Source of the DNA: Bradyrhizobium septentrionale
Lineage (GTDB): Bacteria > Pseudomonadota > Alphaproteobacteria > Rhizobiales > Xanthobacteraceae
Direction: 5' to 3'
DNA length: 64,000 bases
Assembly: GCF_011516645.4 (NCBI RefSeq)
Contig: NZ_CP088284.1
Span: 1 to 64,000, forward strand
The notes beneath the pieces are model-generated. The model did not search any database and was not told the origin of the DNA. It saw only the letters and a program-made list of their open reading frames with translations. Position 1 is the first letter of the stretch. Every line of letters starts with the position of its first letter. Made by a program: the position numbers and the translations under genes. Positions 44,726 through 64,000 of the stretch are shown piece by piece.

Positions 44726-45843
44726 GTACCTACTGTTCTTAAAGCGTGAGTCGTGATTCAAGGTCGGGATGATACCCGAAGCAAGAGAAGTCCACCTTTC
44801 GAGGAAAGATCGCAAGGTGCTTGAGGCGTGTTGCCGCTCCCCGGTGACGTTGCAGCGCGATTTGAAGCGGGCGCGGATAGTTCTGTTGGCGGCGGATGGA
44901 CGCAGCACTCGGTCGATCGCCAAGGAAGTTGGGGTCCAGCCGCGGATTGTCAGCCTTTGGCGGCATCGCTATGCCGACCAAGGCCTTGAAGGGCTGCAAG
45001 ACAAGCCGCGACCGGGCAAGCAGCCAATCTATACGAAGGCCACCGACAAGCGGATTCTGAAGCTGCTGGACAAGCCGCCGCCGGACGGGTTCGCACGCTG
45101 GACCGGGCCCCTGCTGGCCGGGGCGCTGGGCGATGTTGACGTCCAATATGTCTGGCGGTTCCTGCGCAGCCACAAGATTGACCTCGCGGCTCGTAAGTCC
45201 TGGTGTGAGAGCAACGACCCGAACTTTACGGCCAAAGCCGCCGATGTTGTCGGCCTCTATGTCGCCCCGCCCGCGAAGGCCATTGTGCTGTGCGTGGACG
45301 AGAAGCCCTCGATCCAGGCTTTGGAGCGAGCGCAGGGTTATCTGAAGTTGCCCAATGGCCGCGCCTTGACCGGCCAGAGCCACGATTACAAGCGGCATGG
45401 CACCACAACATTGTTTGCGGCGCTCGAAGTCGCCACCGGAAAGATCATCGCGGCGCATTCAAAACGCCGACGCCGCGTCGAGTTTCTCGACTTCATGAAC
45501 AGCGTCACCGCGGCTTTTCCGAACCGGAAGCTTCACGTCATCCTCGACAACCTCAACACCCACAAGAAGAACGAGCATTGGCTCAAGGCCCACCCCAACG
45601 TGCAATTTCATTTCACGCCGACAAGTGCGTCTTGGCTCAATCAGGTCGAGGTATGGTTTTCGATCTTGCAGGGGCAGTCGCTCAGCGGCACCTCCTTCAC
45701 AAGCCTCACGCAGCTTCAGGAGCACATCGATGCCTACGTCAACGCATACAACGACAGAGCCGAGCCCTTCGTCTGGACCAAGAAAAAGGTCCGTCAACGC
45801 CGTTTCAAAGGCCGCCGTATCACTCAGCTCTGATTCTGGGTAC
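44726..45843 (+). mobile_element. IS630-family element, copy 2 (1118 bp)
   Basis: Appears identical to copy 1 and has the same length. Inserted between duplicated TA dinucleotides (44724-44725 and 45844-45845) in the 5' leader of IS66 no. 3. Confidence 0.93.
44769..45833 (+). CDS. IS630-family transposase, copy 2
   Basis: The same 354-residue protein as the gene at 27953-29017, with all DDE residues (LCVDEK, VILDN, NQVEVW). Two apparently identical copies in one window suggest recent transposition. Confidence 0.95.
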   Translation: MIPEAREVHLSRKDRKVLEACCRSPVTLQRDLKRARIVLLAADGRSTRSIAKEVGVQPRIVSLWRHRYADQGLEGLQDKPRPGKQPIYTKATDKRILKLLDKPPPDGFARWTGPLLAGALGDVDVQYVWRFLRSHKIDLAARKSWCESNDPNFTAKAADVVGLYVAPPAKAIVLCVDEKPSIQALERAQGYLKLPNGRALTGQSHDYKRHGTTTLFAALEVATGKIIAAHSKRRRRVEFLDFMNSVTAAFPNRKLHVILDNLNTHKKNEHWLKAHPNVQFHFTPTSASWLNQVEVWFSILQGQSLSGTSFTSLTQLQEHIDAYVNAYNDRAEPFVWTKKKVRQRRFKGRRITQL

Positions 45844-45906
45844 TAGGCGCAGACATAGAAGCTCACATCGGCTCACAAACTCAGCAGCCGATAGCCGATC
45901 GCTTAC

Positions 45907-46611
45907 CACTCCGCCAGACGGGGTTTCTTTGCCGCTTACGAGCTGCGGGGCGACCAGTTCAGAATGCCCGCCATGGAGCCGCTAGATCGAAGGAAGATAT
46001 TTTCGGCTGCCGAAACTTCGCAACGGTTGATCGGCGCGACCTACAACATCCGCTGAAACAGGAGCTGGGAATGGACAAGGTCGTGCATTACGTAGTCAGC
46101 CGACTTCCGGTGATCGGCGCCGACCCGGCGGTGATCAACTACAATCGGATTGATCGCCTTCGTTTCGCCCCTCAGGCGGGCGCATGACGCATCCTGAGGA
46201 TATTCGCGACCTGCTCTTACGGTTCACAGGCCCCGACGCTAACGCAGACGCTTGCGCGAATCGAGAGCGCGATGCGCGGGGTGGAGGCGAAGGATTGCGA
46301 AAGCTTTTTCGAAGGCGTGGGAGGAAGCCTTGGCCGCGGCCGCCGAGATGAAGCGCCTGGCCGGGTAGATCAATGGACCATCCATGGCTCGGCATCCTGC
46401 TTTGCCTTCCGCACATCCTCGAACCGGGCGACTGGGTCGAATATCGCTCGGCGCCGGCAATACTGGGCGCGATTTCGACCTGGAGACCAACCTGCCGGTC
46501 GCCGAGCTCAAAAATTCATTCGATGGCAGGGCGGCGCGGAGTCGATCCGTGAGATCCCGTGTTCAAGGATTAGCTGCTGACGTTGCTGCCGCCAGGGTAA
46601 TCCACGAGCGC
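45907..46611. other. 705 bp without a recognisable gene
   Basis: Small frames occur, such as MDKVVHYVVSRLPVIGADPAVINYN from 46072, coupled by an ATGA to a frame starting MTHPEDIRDLLLRF at about 46183. Near 46290-46370 a frame reads IAKAFSKAWEEALAAAAEMKRLAG. None matches a family I know and frames shift between them, so this looks like decayed coding sequence beside the exporter cassette. Confidence 0.4.
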
Positions 46612-48768
46612 TTAACTGAATCCGGTCTGCGCCCGCCACAAGCGAGCGTAAGCGCCTTCAGCCGTCAGCAGATCAGCATGCCTTCCCTCCGCAACAACAC
46701 GTCCCTTATCCAACACGACGATCTTATCGGCTCCGCAAATCGTGTTGAGTCGATGAGAGATAACCACGATGATCTTGCCGGCCAGACGCAGTTCCTCAAT
46801 CGCCCGTATGACAAATGCCTCGGCGACGGAGTCGAGAGAGGCGGTCGCCTCGTCGAGGATTAAGACCTCTGGATCGCGGTACAAAGCTCGAGCCAACGCT
46901 AGGCGCTGCTTCTCTCCGCCCGAAGGGCGTACGCCGTTCTCGCCCAGATAGGCCTGGTAGCCACCTGGCCAGCGCTCGATCACGTCACGCAGACCGATTT
47001 GTTCGCAGATGTGCACTATCTTCCCGGTGTTCGGTTCGAACTCGCCAAGCGCGATGTTCTCGATGACTGAGGCCGAGAACACGTCCACGGATTGCGGTAC
47101 CGCGGCAACAATCTTGCGCAGGGATTCAGCCGAGAGGTCTTGGAGGTTATAGGAGCCGATGCGGATGCGTCCACCCTCAAGCGGGTACACATTTTGCAGC
47201 AAGGCAGCAAGCGAACTCTTGCCCGAGCCGCTTTCTCCGACCACAGCCGTGATCTCCCCTCGCCGGAAGCTGACGCTGAAATCCTTGAAAAGCTCCGGCT
47301 GGGCGCCATGGCGGAACGTGACGTTCTCCAGATGAATATCGCCAACGTCCGACGTGGTGGCATTAATGCCGCCGCTGCCTGCTGGATCAAGGTCGAATAT
47401 CTCGAACAGGCGATCCGCCGCGATAATGGCATCCTGAACAATCCTGTTGGCGTGAATTAGGCTTGTAACCGGGCCGGTGATATGGCCGAGCAGCGCATAG
47501 CAGGACAGTAACTCGCCGGGTGTAATGGTCTGATCGAGGGCGAGCGTTGCACCGAACCACATCAGCACGATGGTAAAAAGGGTCGAGAGGAAGATCGATG
47601 CATTGTCTCCGACGATTGAGATGAGGCCGGACCTGTAGATGGAGTGCAGGGTCTTAACAAAGCGAGTCTCAAACTTCAGGCCGGCATAGCTCTCTATTCC
47701 GAAAGCTCTGATCGTGGAGATGGCTCCGAGTGATTCTACCACCTGCGCCTCCAGATCTGCCGCATTCTCCATAATTGCGCGCTCGCGCTTGCTATTCAGC
47801 CGGTTCATGGTCCAATAAACTAAGAGGTATACTGGGACGGAGCCCGCCACTACCAAAGCGATTTTCCATGAGTAGACGAACATCAGCCCAAAGGAGAACA
47901 GGATCACCAGCACATCAACAAATAAGGTGATCGAGACGTCGTTCAGAAAGCTTCGGATCTTGACCGCGTCGTTCATGCGGGAGATGATTTCTCCTGTACG
48001 CATGCCATCAAAAAACTTCTGGGGCAGGCTTAGGACGTGATTGTAGTAGCCTAGGATCAAGTGGAGATCGATCTTTTGCCCCGTTTGCAGGACGAGCCGG
48101 TTTCGCAGGAAATTGATCAGGGTCTGCGGCACAAGGATCAGCAGCATCACGACGCTCATGAGATTGAGCAAATTGCGGTTTCCTGCTGTGATAACATGAT
48201 CGACAATCTTTTGGATGTAGATGGTCGTCGAGAGGCCGAGGAGGGTCGTTATCAGTGCGCCGACGAGGGCCTGCGTTAGTGCGGCTTGGTGGGGCGCAAC
48301 CAGTCGGGCAAAGCGGAGAAGGGGGGAGGTGGTCTCGTCGCGGCGCTTGAAGTTGTCTGCCGGGACCATGAGCAACAGGACACCAGTCCATTGCGTCTTG
48401 AATTCCTCGTGAGACAGCTTGCGGATCTCTCCATACGCTGGGTCCATGATGGTGACCCACCTCCGGTCGATCGCTTGAACGACTACGAAGTGGTGCAGGA
48501 CCTCCTTTACCACCACATGCGCGATGGCGGGCTTGGGAATCTTGTGCAAGCTGTCGAAGCCACCTTTGACGCCCTTCGCAATGAAACCGAGCTTTTGAGC
48601 CGCTTGGAGGAGACCCGACACGCTGGTCCCGGAGCGGTCGGCCGAGGCAAACTGACGGATCAGCGACAGTGGCAACTTGCAGCCATAGAAGGCGCCCACG
48701 GAAGCAAGACTAGCAACCCCGCAATCCGTGATGTCGCGCTGCTTGAACTTGGGGATTCGACTCGACAT
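46612..48768 (-). CDS. C39-peptidase ABC exporter (bacteriocin-type), intact
   Basis: A 718-residue exporter that would cut double-glycine leaders and pump the peptides across the inner membrane. Peptidase C39 domain: Cys16 (RDITDCGVAS), His93 (VLHHFVVVQ) and Asp109 (IMDPAYG), all present. A six-helix membrane domain follows (about 155-440). The ATPase has Walker A GESGSGKSS near 509, signature PSGGEKQRLALARAL near 614 and Walker B VLILDEATASLD near 636. It lies 30 nt after the HlyD adaptor gene and downstream of peptide 4. It is the only whole exporter of this type in the window, so the peptides at 25909 and 40262 probably depend on it. Confidence 0.95.
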   Translation of the reverse strand: MSSRIPKFKQRDITDCGVASLASVGAFYGCKLPLSLIRQFASADRSGTSVSGLLQAAQKLGFIAKGVKGGFDSLHKIPKPAIAHVVVKEVLHHFVVVQAIDRRWVTIMDPAYGEIRKLSHEEFKTQWTGVLLLMVPADNFKRRDETTSPLLRFARLVAPHQAALTQALVGALITTLLGLSTTIYIQKIVDHVITAGNRNLLNLMSVVMLLILVPQTLINFLRNRLVLQTGQKIDLHLILGYYNHVLSLPQKFFDGMRTGEIISRMNDAVKIRSFLNDVSITLFVDVLVILFSFGLMFVYSWKIALVVAGSVPVYLLVYWTMNRLNSKRERAIMENAADLEAQVVESLGAISTIRAFGIESYAGLKFETRFVKTLHSIYRSGLISIVGDNASIFLSTLFTIVLMWFGATLALDQTITPGELLSCYALLGHITGPVTSLIHANRIVQDAIIAADRLFEIFDLDPAGSGGINATTSDVGDIHLENVTFRHGAQPELFKDFSVSFRRGEITAVVGESGSGKSSLAALLQNVYPLEGGRIRIGSYNLQDLSAESLRKIVAAVPQSVDVFSASVIENIALGEFEPNTGKIVHICEQIGLRDVIERWPGGYQAYLGENGVRPSGGEKQRLALARALYRDPEVLILDEATASLDSVAEAFVIRAIEELRLAGKIIVVISHRLNTICGADKIVVLDKGRVVAEGRHADLLTAEGAYARLWRAQTGFS

Positions 48769-48798
48769 GGCGGCCCACTGGCCCCTTAGAAAATTTAA

Positions 48799-49962
48799 CT
48801 AACGAGGTGACAGGAGCGGGTTAAGCCAATCATCGATCTCGTTGTAGAGTAGTTGCAGGAGTGTGCGCTTCGCCACGAGAAAGCGGCCGCGCACGGTCAT
48901 GCCCTTCTTCAAATGACCGATTATCCCGTTTGTGAGCTCAAGATAATTTCGGGAGAGCGCGCAGCGGACCTTGAACACAGGGTTCTTGTCACGCAGGGTG
49001 AAGTCCTGCGCCACGTCTAGCACTGTCGCGTCGATCATACCCCATTGATTGTAGTTGAAAGCATCGACCTGGAGCCGCACCGGCTGGCCCGGCCTTACGA
49101 AACCGATGTCTTTGGACGAAACGTAGATTTCTGCCACCAGTTCGCGGTCGGGCGAGATCCAGCCGACAGTTTGCCCCGCCTGGACGTAGCTTCCGGGCAT
49201 AAGGCCGGCGAATTGCTCGATAGCCCCTGACACGGGGGCACGGATGATAGTCAGATCACGTTCGTTCTCAAGCTGATGCAAGTTGGCTGTTAGTTCTCTC
49301 AGGCGCAGATTAGTGTCGAAGAGCTGCTGGTTCCATTCGGCGGATTTGCTCCGGGCGAGGATCTCGCCTCTCGCCTCAAGGCTCTGGAGAGCGAAAGCCT
49401 TTTCCTCAATTGACTTCGCGGGCGCGGCAGCAACCGAGACGAGACGCTGAGCACGTTCGAGTTCTGCGGCGGCATTCCTGCGGGCATATCGGTTCTCCCG
49501 CAACAAGTTGAGAAAATGCAGCCACTCGGCCCTGGCGGACTCGGTCCGCAGGGGGATGGGCGCGTCCGCCTGCGCACCGAAAGAGATCATGGTCTGAAGA
49601 TCAGTGGTGCGATCGTTCTTCGCACGAATTTCGCCAGAGAGCACACTGATCTTCTCTTGAATGCCCTTATCGTCAAGGGCGAGGATTTCTCCGCCTTCTG
49701 CAACAATATCGTTCTCAACTGCGAGTACACGTGAGATGCGCCCGGAGGTGGGCGCGATCACAGGAGTCTTCTCGACGGTAGGACGAATCGCACCAGCACT
49801 TTGAACTGACAGCGTGACGGTTATGACTGGCAGCGACAGCAACGCCGCAGCGACCGAAGACACGATGATCTTATAGATCGCCAAAGATCGTCCTGTTTCT
49901 CGCGACAGGATGCTCTCTGCAGTGAAGTTGATCATTTCAGGAGGGAGCAGGATATTGGTCAT
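48799..49962 (-). CDS. HlyD-family periplasmic adaptor, copy 2
   Basis: 387 residues, the same length as the adaptor at 26537. N-terminal membrane helix (about 29-50), lipoyl-like half (VIAPTSGRISRVLAVENDIV), coiled-coil arms (about 95-235) and the returning beta half (IRAPVSGAIEQFAGLMPGSYVQAGQTVGWISPDRELVAEIYVSSKDIGFV). It would link the ABC exporter to an outer-membrane TolC-like channel, which is not in the window. The order peptide, adaptor, exporter on one strand with short gaps indicates one operon. Confidence 0.93.
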   Translation of the reverse strand: MTNILLPPEMINFTAESILSRETGRSLAIYKIIVSSVAAALLSLPVITVTLSVQSAGAIRPTVEKTPVIAPTSGRISRVLAVENDIVAEGGEILALDDKGIQEKISVLSGEIRAKNDRTTDLQTMISFGAQADAPIPLRTESARAEWLHFLNLLRENRYARRNAAAELERAQRLVSVAAAPAKSIEEKAFALQSLEARGEILARSKSAEWNQQLFDTNLRLRELTANLHQLENERDLTIIRAPVSGAIEQFAGLMPGSYVQAGQTVGWISPDRELVAEIYVSSKDIGFVRPGQPVRLQVDAFNYNQWGMIDATVLDVAQDFTLRDKNPVFKVRCALSRNYLELTNGIIGHLKKGMTVRGRFLVAKRTLLQLLYNEIDDWLNPLLSPR

Positions 49963-50094
49963 TGCAGACGTATATTCCTATCGACGATTGGCTGCCTCCA
50001 TTGAAACTCTGATCGAGTGGGGCTGGTCGCTGCTTAAGTGGTGCACCGACCAGCGCCGCGCTCTGATTGCGGTGATAAGGCTTTGGCCATCTCA

Positions 50095-50283
50095 TTAAGG
50101 ATGGCGACCACCGCGCCCGCGAATCATTCCAACTCCAATTATTGCACCGACCACCACTGTCGCAACGTTAACCACTGTTTGAACGACCCTATCGAAGACC
50201 TTCCAGAACGAGCCTCCCAAAGTTGCCGCTGCTTCTTCTGGGGATAATTCGGTTACGCCGTAGGCTAGCAGGTCGATTTTCAT
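50095..50283 (-). CDS. Double-glycine leader peptide 4, first gene of the exporter operon
   Basis: 62 residues. Leader MKIDLLAYGV then TELSPEEAAATLGG, again 24 residues, followed by a 38-residue core starting SFWKVFDRVVQTVVN, with a hydrophobic GAIIGVGM stretch and a basic tail RGRGGRHP. Starting at 50283 gives the same leader length as peptides 1 and 3, with GGAAA upstream; an in-frame ATG at 50301 would add MEKRAT. A helical, membrane-active bacteriocin-like peptide is the simplest reading, but activity is untested. hlyD follows 132 nt downstream. Confidence 0.8.
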   Translation of the reverse strand: MKIDLLAYGVTELSPEEAAATLGGSFWKVFDRVVQTVVNVATVVVGAIIGVGMIRGRGGRHP

Positions 50284-50366
50284 CGTTGCTCGTTTTTCCA
50301 TGATTGCTTCTTTCTGTTGTCGATAAACGATGCGCGTCAGCGCCGCCGACTCGCAAGCAGATGGAC

Positions 50367-50382
50367 ATCAAGAATCGTGCCA
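50367..50382 (-). promoter_or_regulatory. Sigma-54-like promoter of the peptide 4/exporter operon
   Basis: Reading the minus strand: TGGCACGATTCTTGAT, the same 16 bases as before peptide 3. It points towards peptide 4 (-12 about 66-84 nt before the alternative starts). The exact NifA-type site at 50561-50576 lies about 190 bp upstream; only a TGT half-site is at the closer position (50449). Confidence 0.55.
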
Positions 50383-50560
50383 ACTGCTCTGAGAAAGCGG
50401 AAATCTTTTCCATGCTGCTCGAAGTTCTCACTCGATGACGAAAATCCTTGTGAGGCATTCTGACCAGCAAGGGTGATCCTCAAGCAATTAGTCTTCTCGG
50501 CGATCCTCGCCATTGACGGTGCGTGCTTTGTGTTGGGCCGTGTCTGGTCCAAGACGTCGC

Positions 50561-50576
50561 TGTCCCAGGCCCGACA
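50561..50576. promoter_or_regulatory. NifA-type activator site between divergent operons
   Basis: TGTCCCAGGCCCGACA is an exact TGT-N10-ACA, 82 bp before the perfect -24/-12 of the NRPS2 operon. It sits between that promoter and the divergent peptide 4 promoter, so it may serve both. A near-match (TGT-N10-ACG) is at 50541-50556. Confidence 0.7.
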
Positions 50577-50648
50577 GTAAGACGGCAGTATTCAGTCAAC
50601 GCAGCGATAGGTGCGTTGTTTCTTTAAGAAAAGCCCGCAGAGCGCCAT

Positions 50649-50664
50649 TGGCACGTCGGTTGCT
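50649..50664 (+). promoter_or_regulatory. Sigma-54 promoter of the NRPS2-NRPS3 operon
   Basis: TGGCACGTCGGTTGCT matches TGGCAC-N5-TTGCT at every defined position. The transcript would begin near 50676, ahead of the NRPS relic and NRPS2. Confidence 0.75.
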
Positions 50665-50702
50665 TGAGATGCGCGAGTGATCCCTCACGACCATGATCAA
50701 GG

Positions 50703-50849
50703 GACCGGGTGCCTTATCCTTCGAACAAGTGCATTCAAGAGCTGTTCGAGGTCGAGGTGAGGAAAGCGGCCAACGAAATTTCTATTACTTTGCTCGAACG
50801 AGCATTCGAGCGTGACGAGCTTCAGAAGCTGTTCTCGCTGGGCGCGTAG
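50703..50849 (+). pseudogene. NRPS relic: A-domain start fused to synthetase C-terminus
   Basis: One frame reads PYPSNKCIQELFEVEVRKAA, the opening of an A domain, then jumps to NEISITLLERAFERDELQK and stops with the same ending as NRPS2 (57380-57457). A whole module body of about 1500 codons or more has been deleted in frame. It has no start codon in frame. It lies 2 nt upstream of NRPS2, just as NRPS2 lies 2 nt before NRPS3. Confidence 0.85.
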
Positions 50850-50851
50850 AA

Positions 50852-57457
<6,606 letters not shown>

Positions 57458-57459
57458 AA

Positions 57460-64000
<6,541 letters not shown>

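Larger units (their letters stand above)
43459..45906 (-). mobile_element. IS66-family element no. 3, truncated, with IS630 inside
   Basis: Its right end is GTAAGCGATCGGC (inverted, ending at 45906). It holds tnpA, tnpB and the first part of tnpC; the rest of tnpC is cut by IS3 no. 2. IS630 copy 2 sits between the right end and tnpA. It is a different IS66 type from copies 1 and 2 (TnpB MIPSGVKVFLASHPVDFRKG). Confidence 0.88.

Noticed and set aside
50449..50464. Dedicated NifA site for the peptide 4 promoter
   Set aside because: Only the TGT half is present; the other half reads GAC.
50541..50556. Second NifA site before NRPS2 (TGT-N10-ACG)
   Set aside because: One mismatch in the ACA half; mentioned only as a near-match.

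Overview
The window looks like part of a symbiosis island or plasmid of a rhizobial alphaproteobacterium, most likely Bradyrhizobium or a close relative. This is inferred from high-GC coding, a LuxI-type synthase next to a virB-type conjugation operon, a dense load of IS elements (IS21, IS66, IS630, IS110, IS3, IS1182 and a group II intron), and apparent NifA/sigma-54 promoters. No rRNA, tRNA or CRISPR array was recognised.

Layout. 1-5984: 3' end of a non-ribosomal peptide synthetase (NRPS1; A-PCP-C/E-A-PCP-TE) ending in a thioesterase. 5985-10320: an IS21-type element with a group II intron inserted in antisense. 10502-20913: a lux-box-like palindrome, a LuxI-type synthase and virB1-virB11 with an entry-exclusion lipoprotein gene; virD4 follows but is broken (20879-24676) by an IS66 element. 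24677-25671: unrecognised ORFs. 25735-27700: a double-glycine peptide gene, a damaged second one, and an HlyD-type adaptor. 27730-36922: one C39-peptidase ABC exporter pseudogene split by IS630, IS66 (itself carrying IS1182) and IS21, then cut off by an IS3 element carrying IS110. 40090-40470: a third peptide gene and an hlyD scrap. 40600-45906: transposon debris. 46612-50283 (minus strand): an apparently intact cassette of a fourth peptide, HlyD adaptor and C39 ABC exporter. 50302-50849: divergent regulatory region and NRPS relic. 50852-64000: two tandem NRPS genes, the second frameshifted and running off the window.

How the parts fit. Three small peptides share a 24-residue leader ending in Gly-Gly (MK-D then T-E-L-[TS]-x-E-E-A), the kind of leader cut by C39 peptidase exporters. 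Each has a -24-like TGGCAC element upstream with a shared variant -12 (TTGA). Two have an exact TGT-N10-ACA NifA site about 95 bp further upstream. The NRPS2 operon has a perfect TGGCAC-N5-TTGCT promoter with an exact NifA site 82 bp upstream, and that site lies between it and the divergent promoter of the intact peptide/exporter cassette. I therefore propose a NifA/sigma-54-controlled set of genes making a non-ribosomal peptide together with exported bacteriocin-like peptides, presumably during low-oxygen or symbiotic growth. This is the most notable observation; it rests on motif reading and homology by eye and has not been tested by computation.

The NRPS genes are also unusual: modules are near-identical except for about 460-520 bp adenylation cores that carry substrate specificity, which suggests evolution by core swapping. 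Core codes read by eye suggest Ser and Thr (NRPS2), an aliphatic residue and an unassigned one (NRPS3), and an aromatic residue and Ala (NRPS1).
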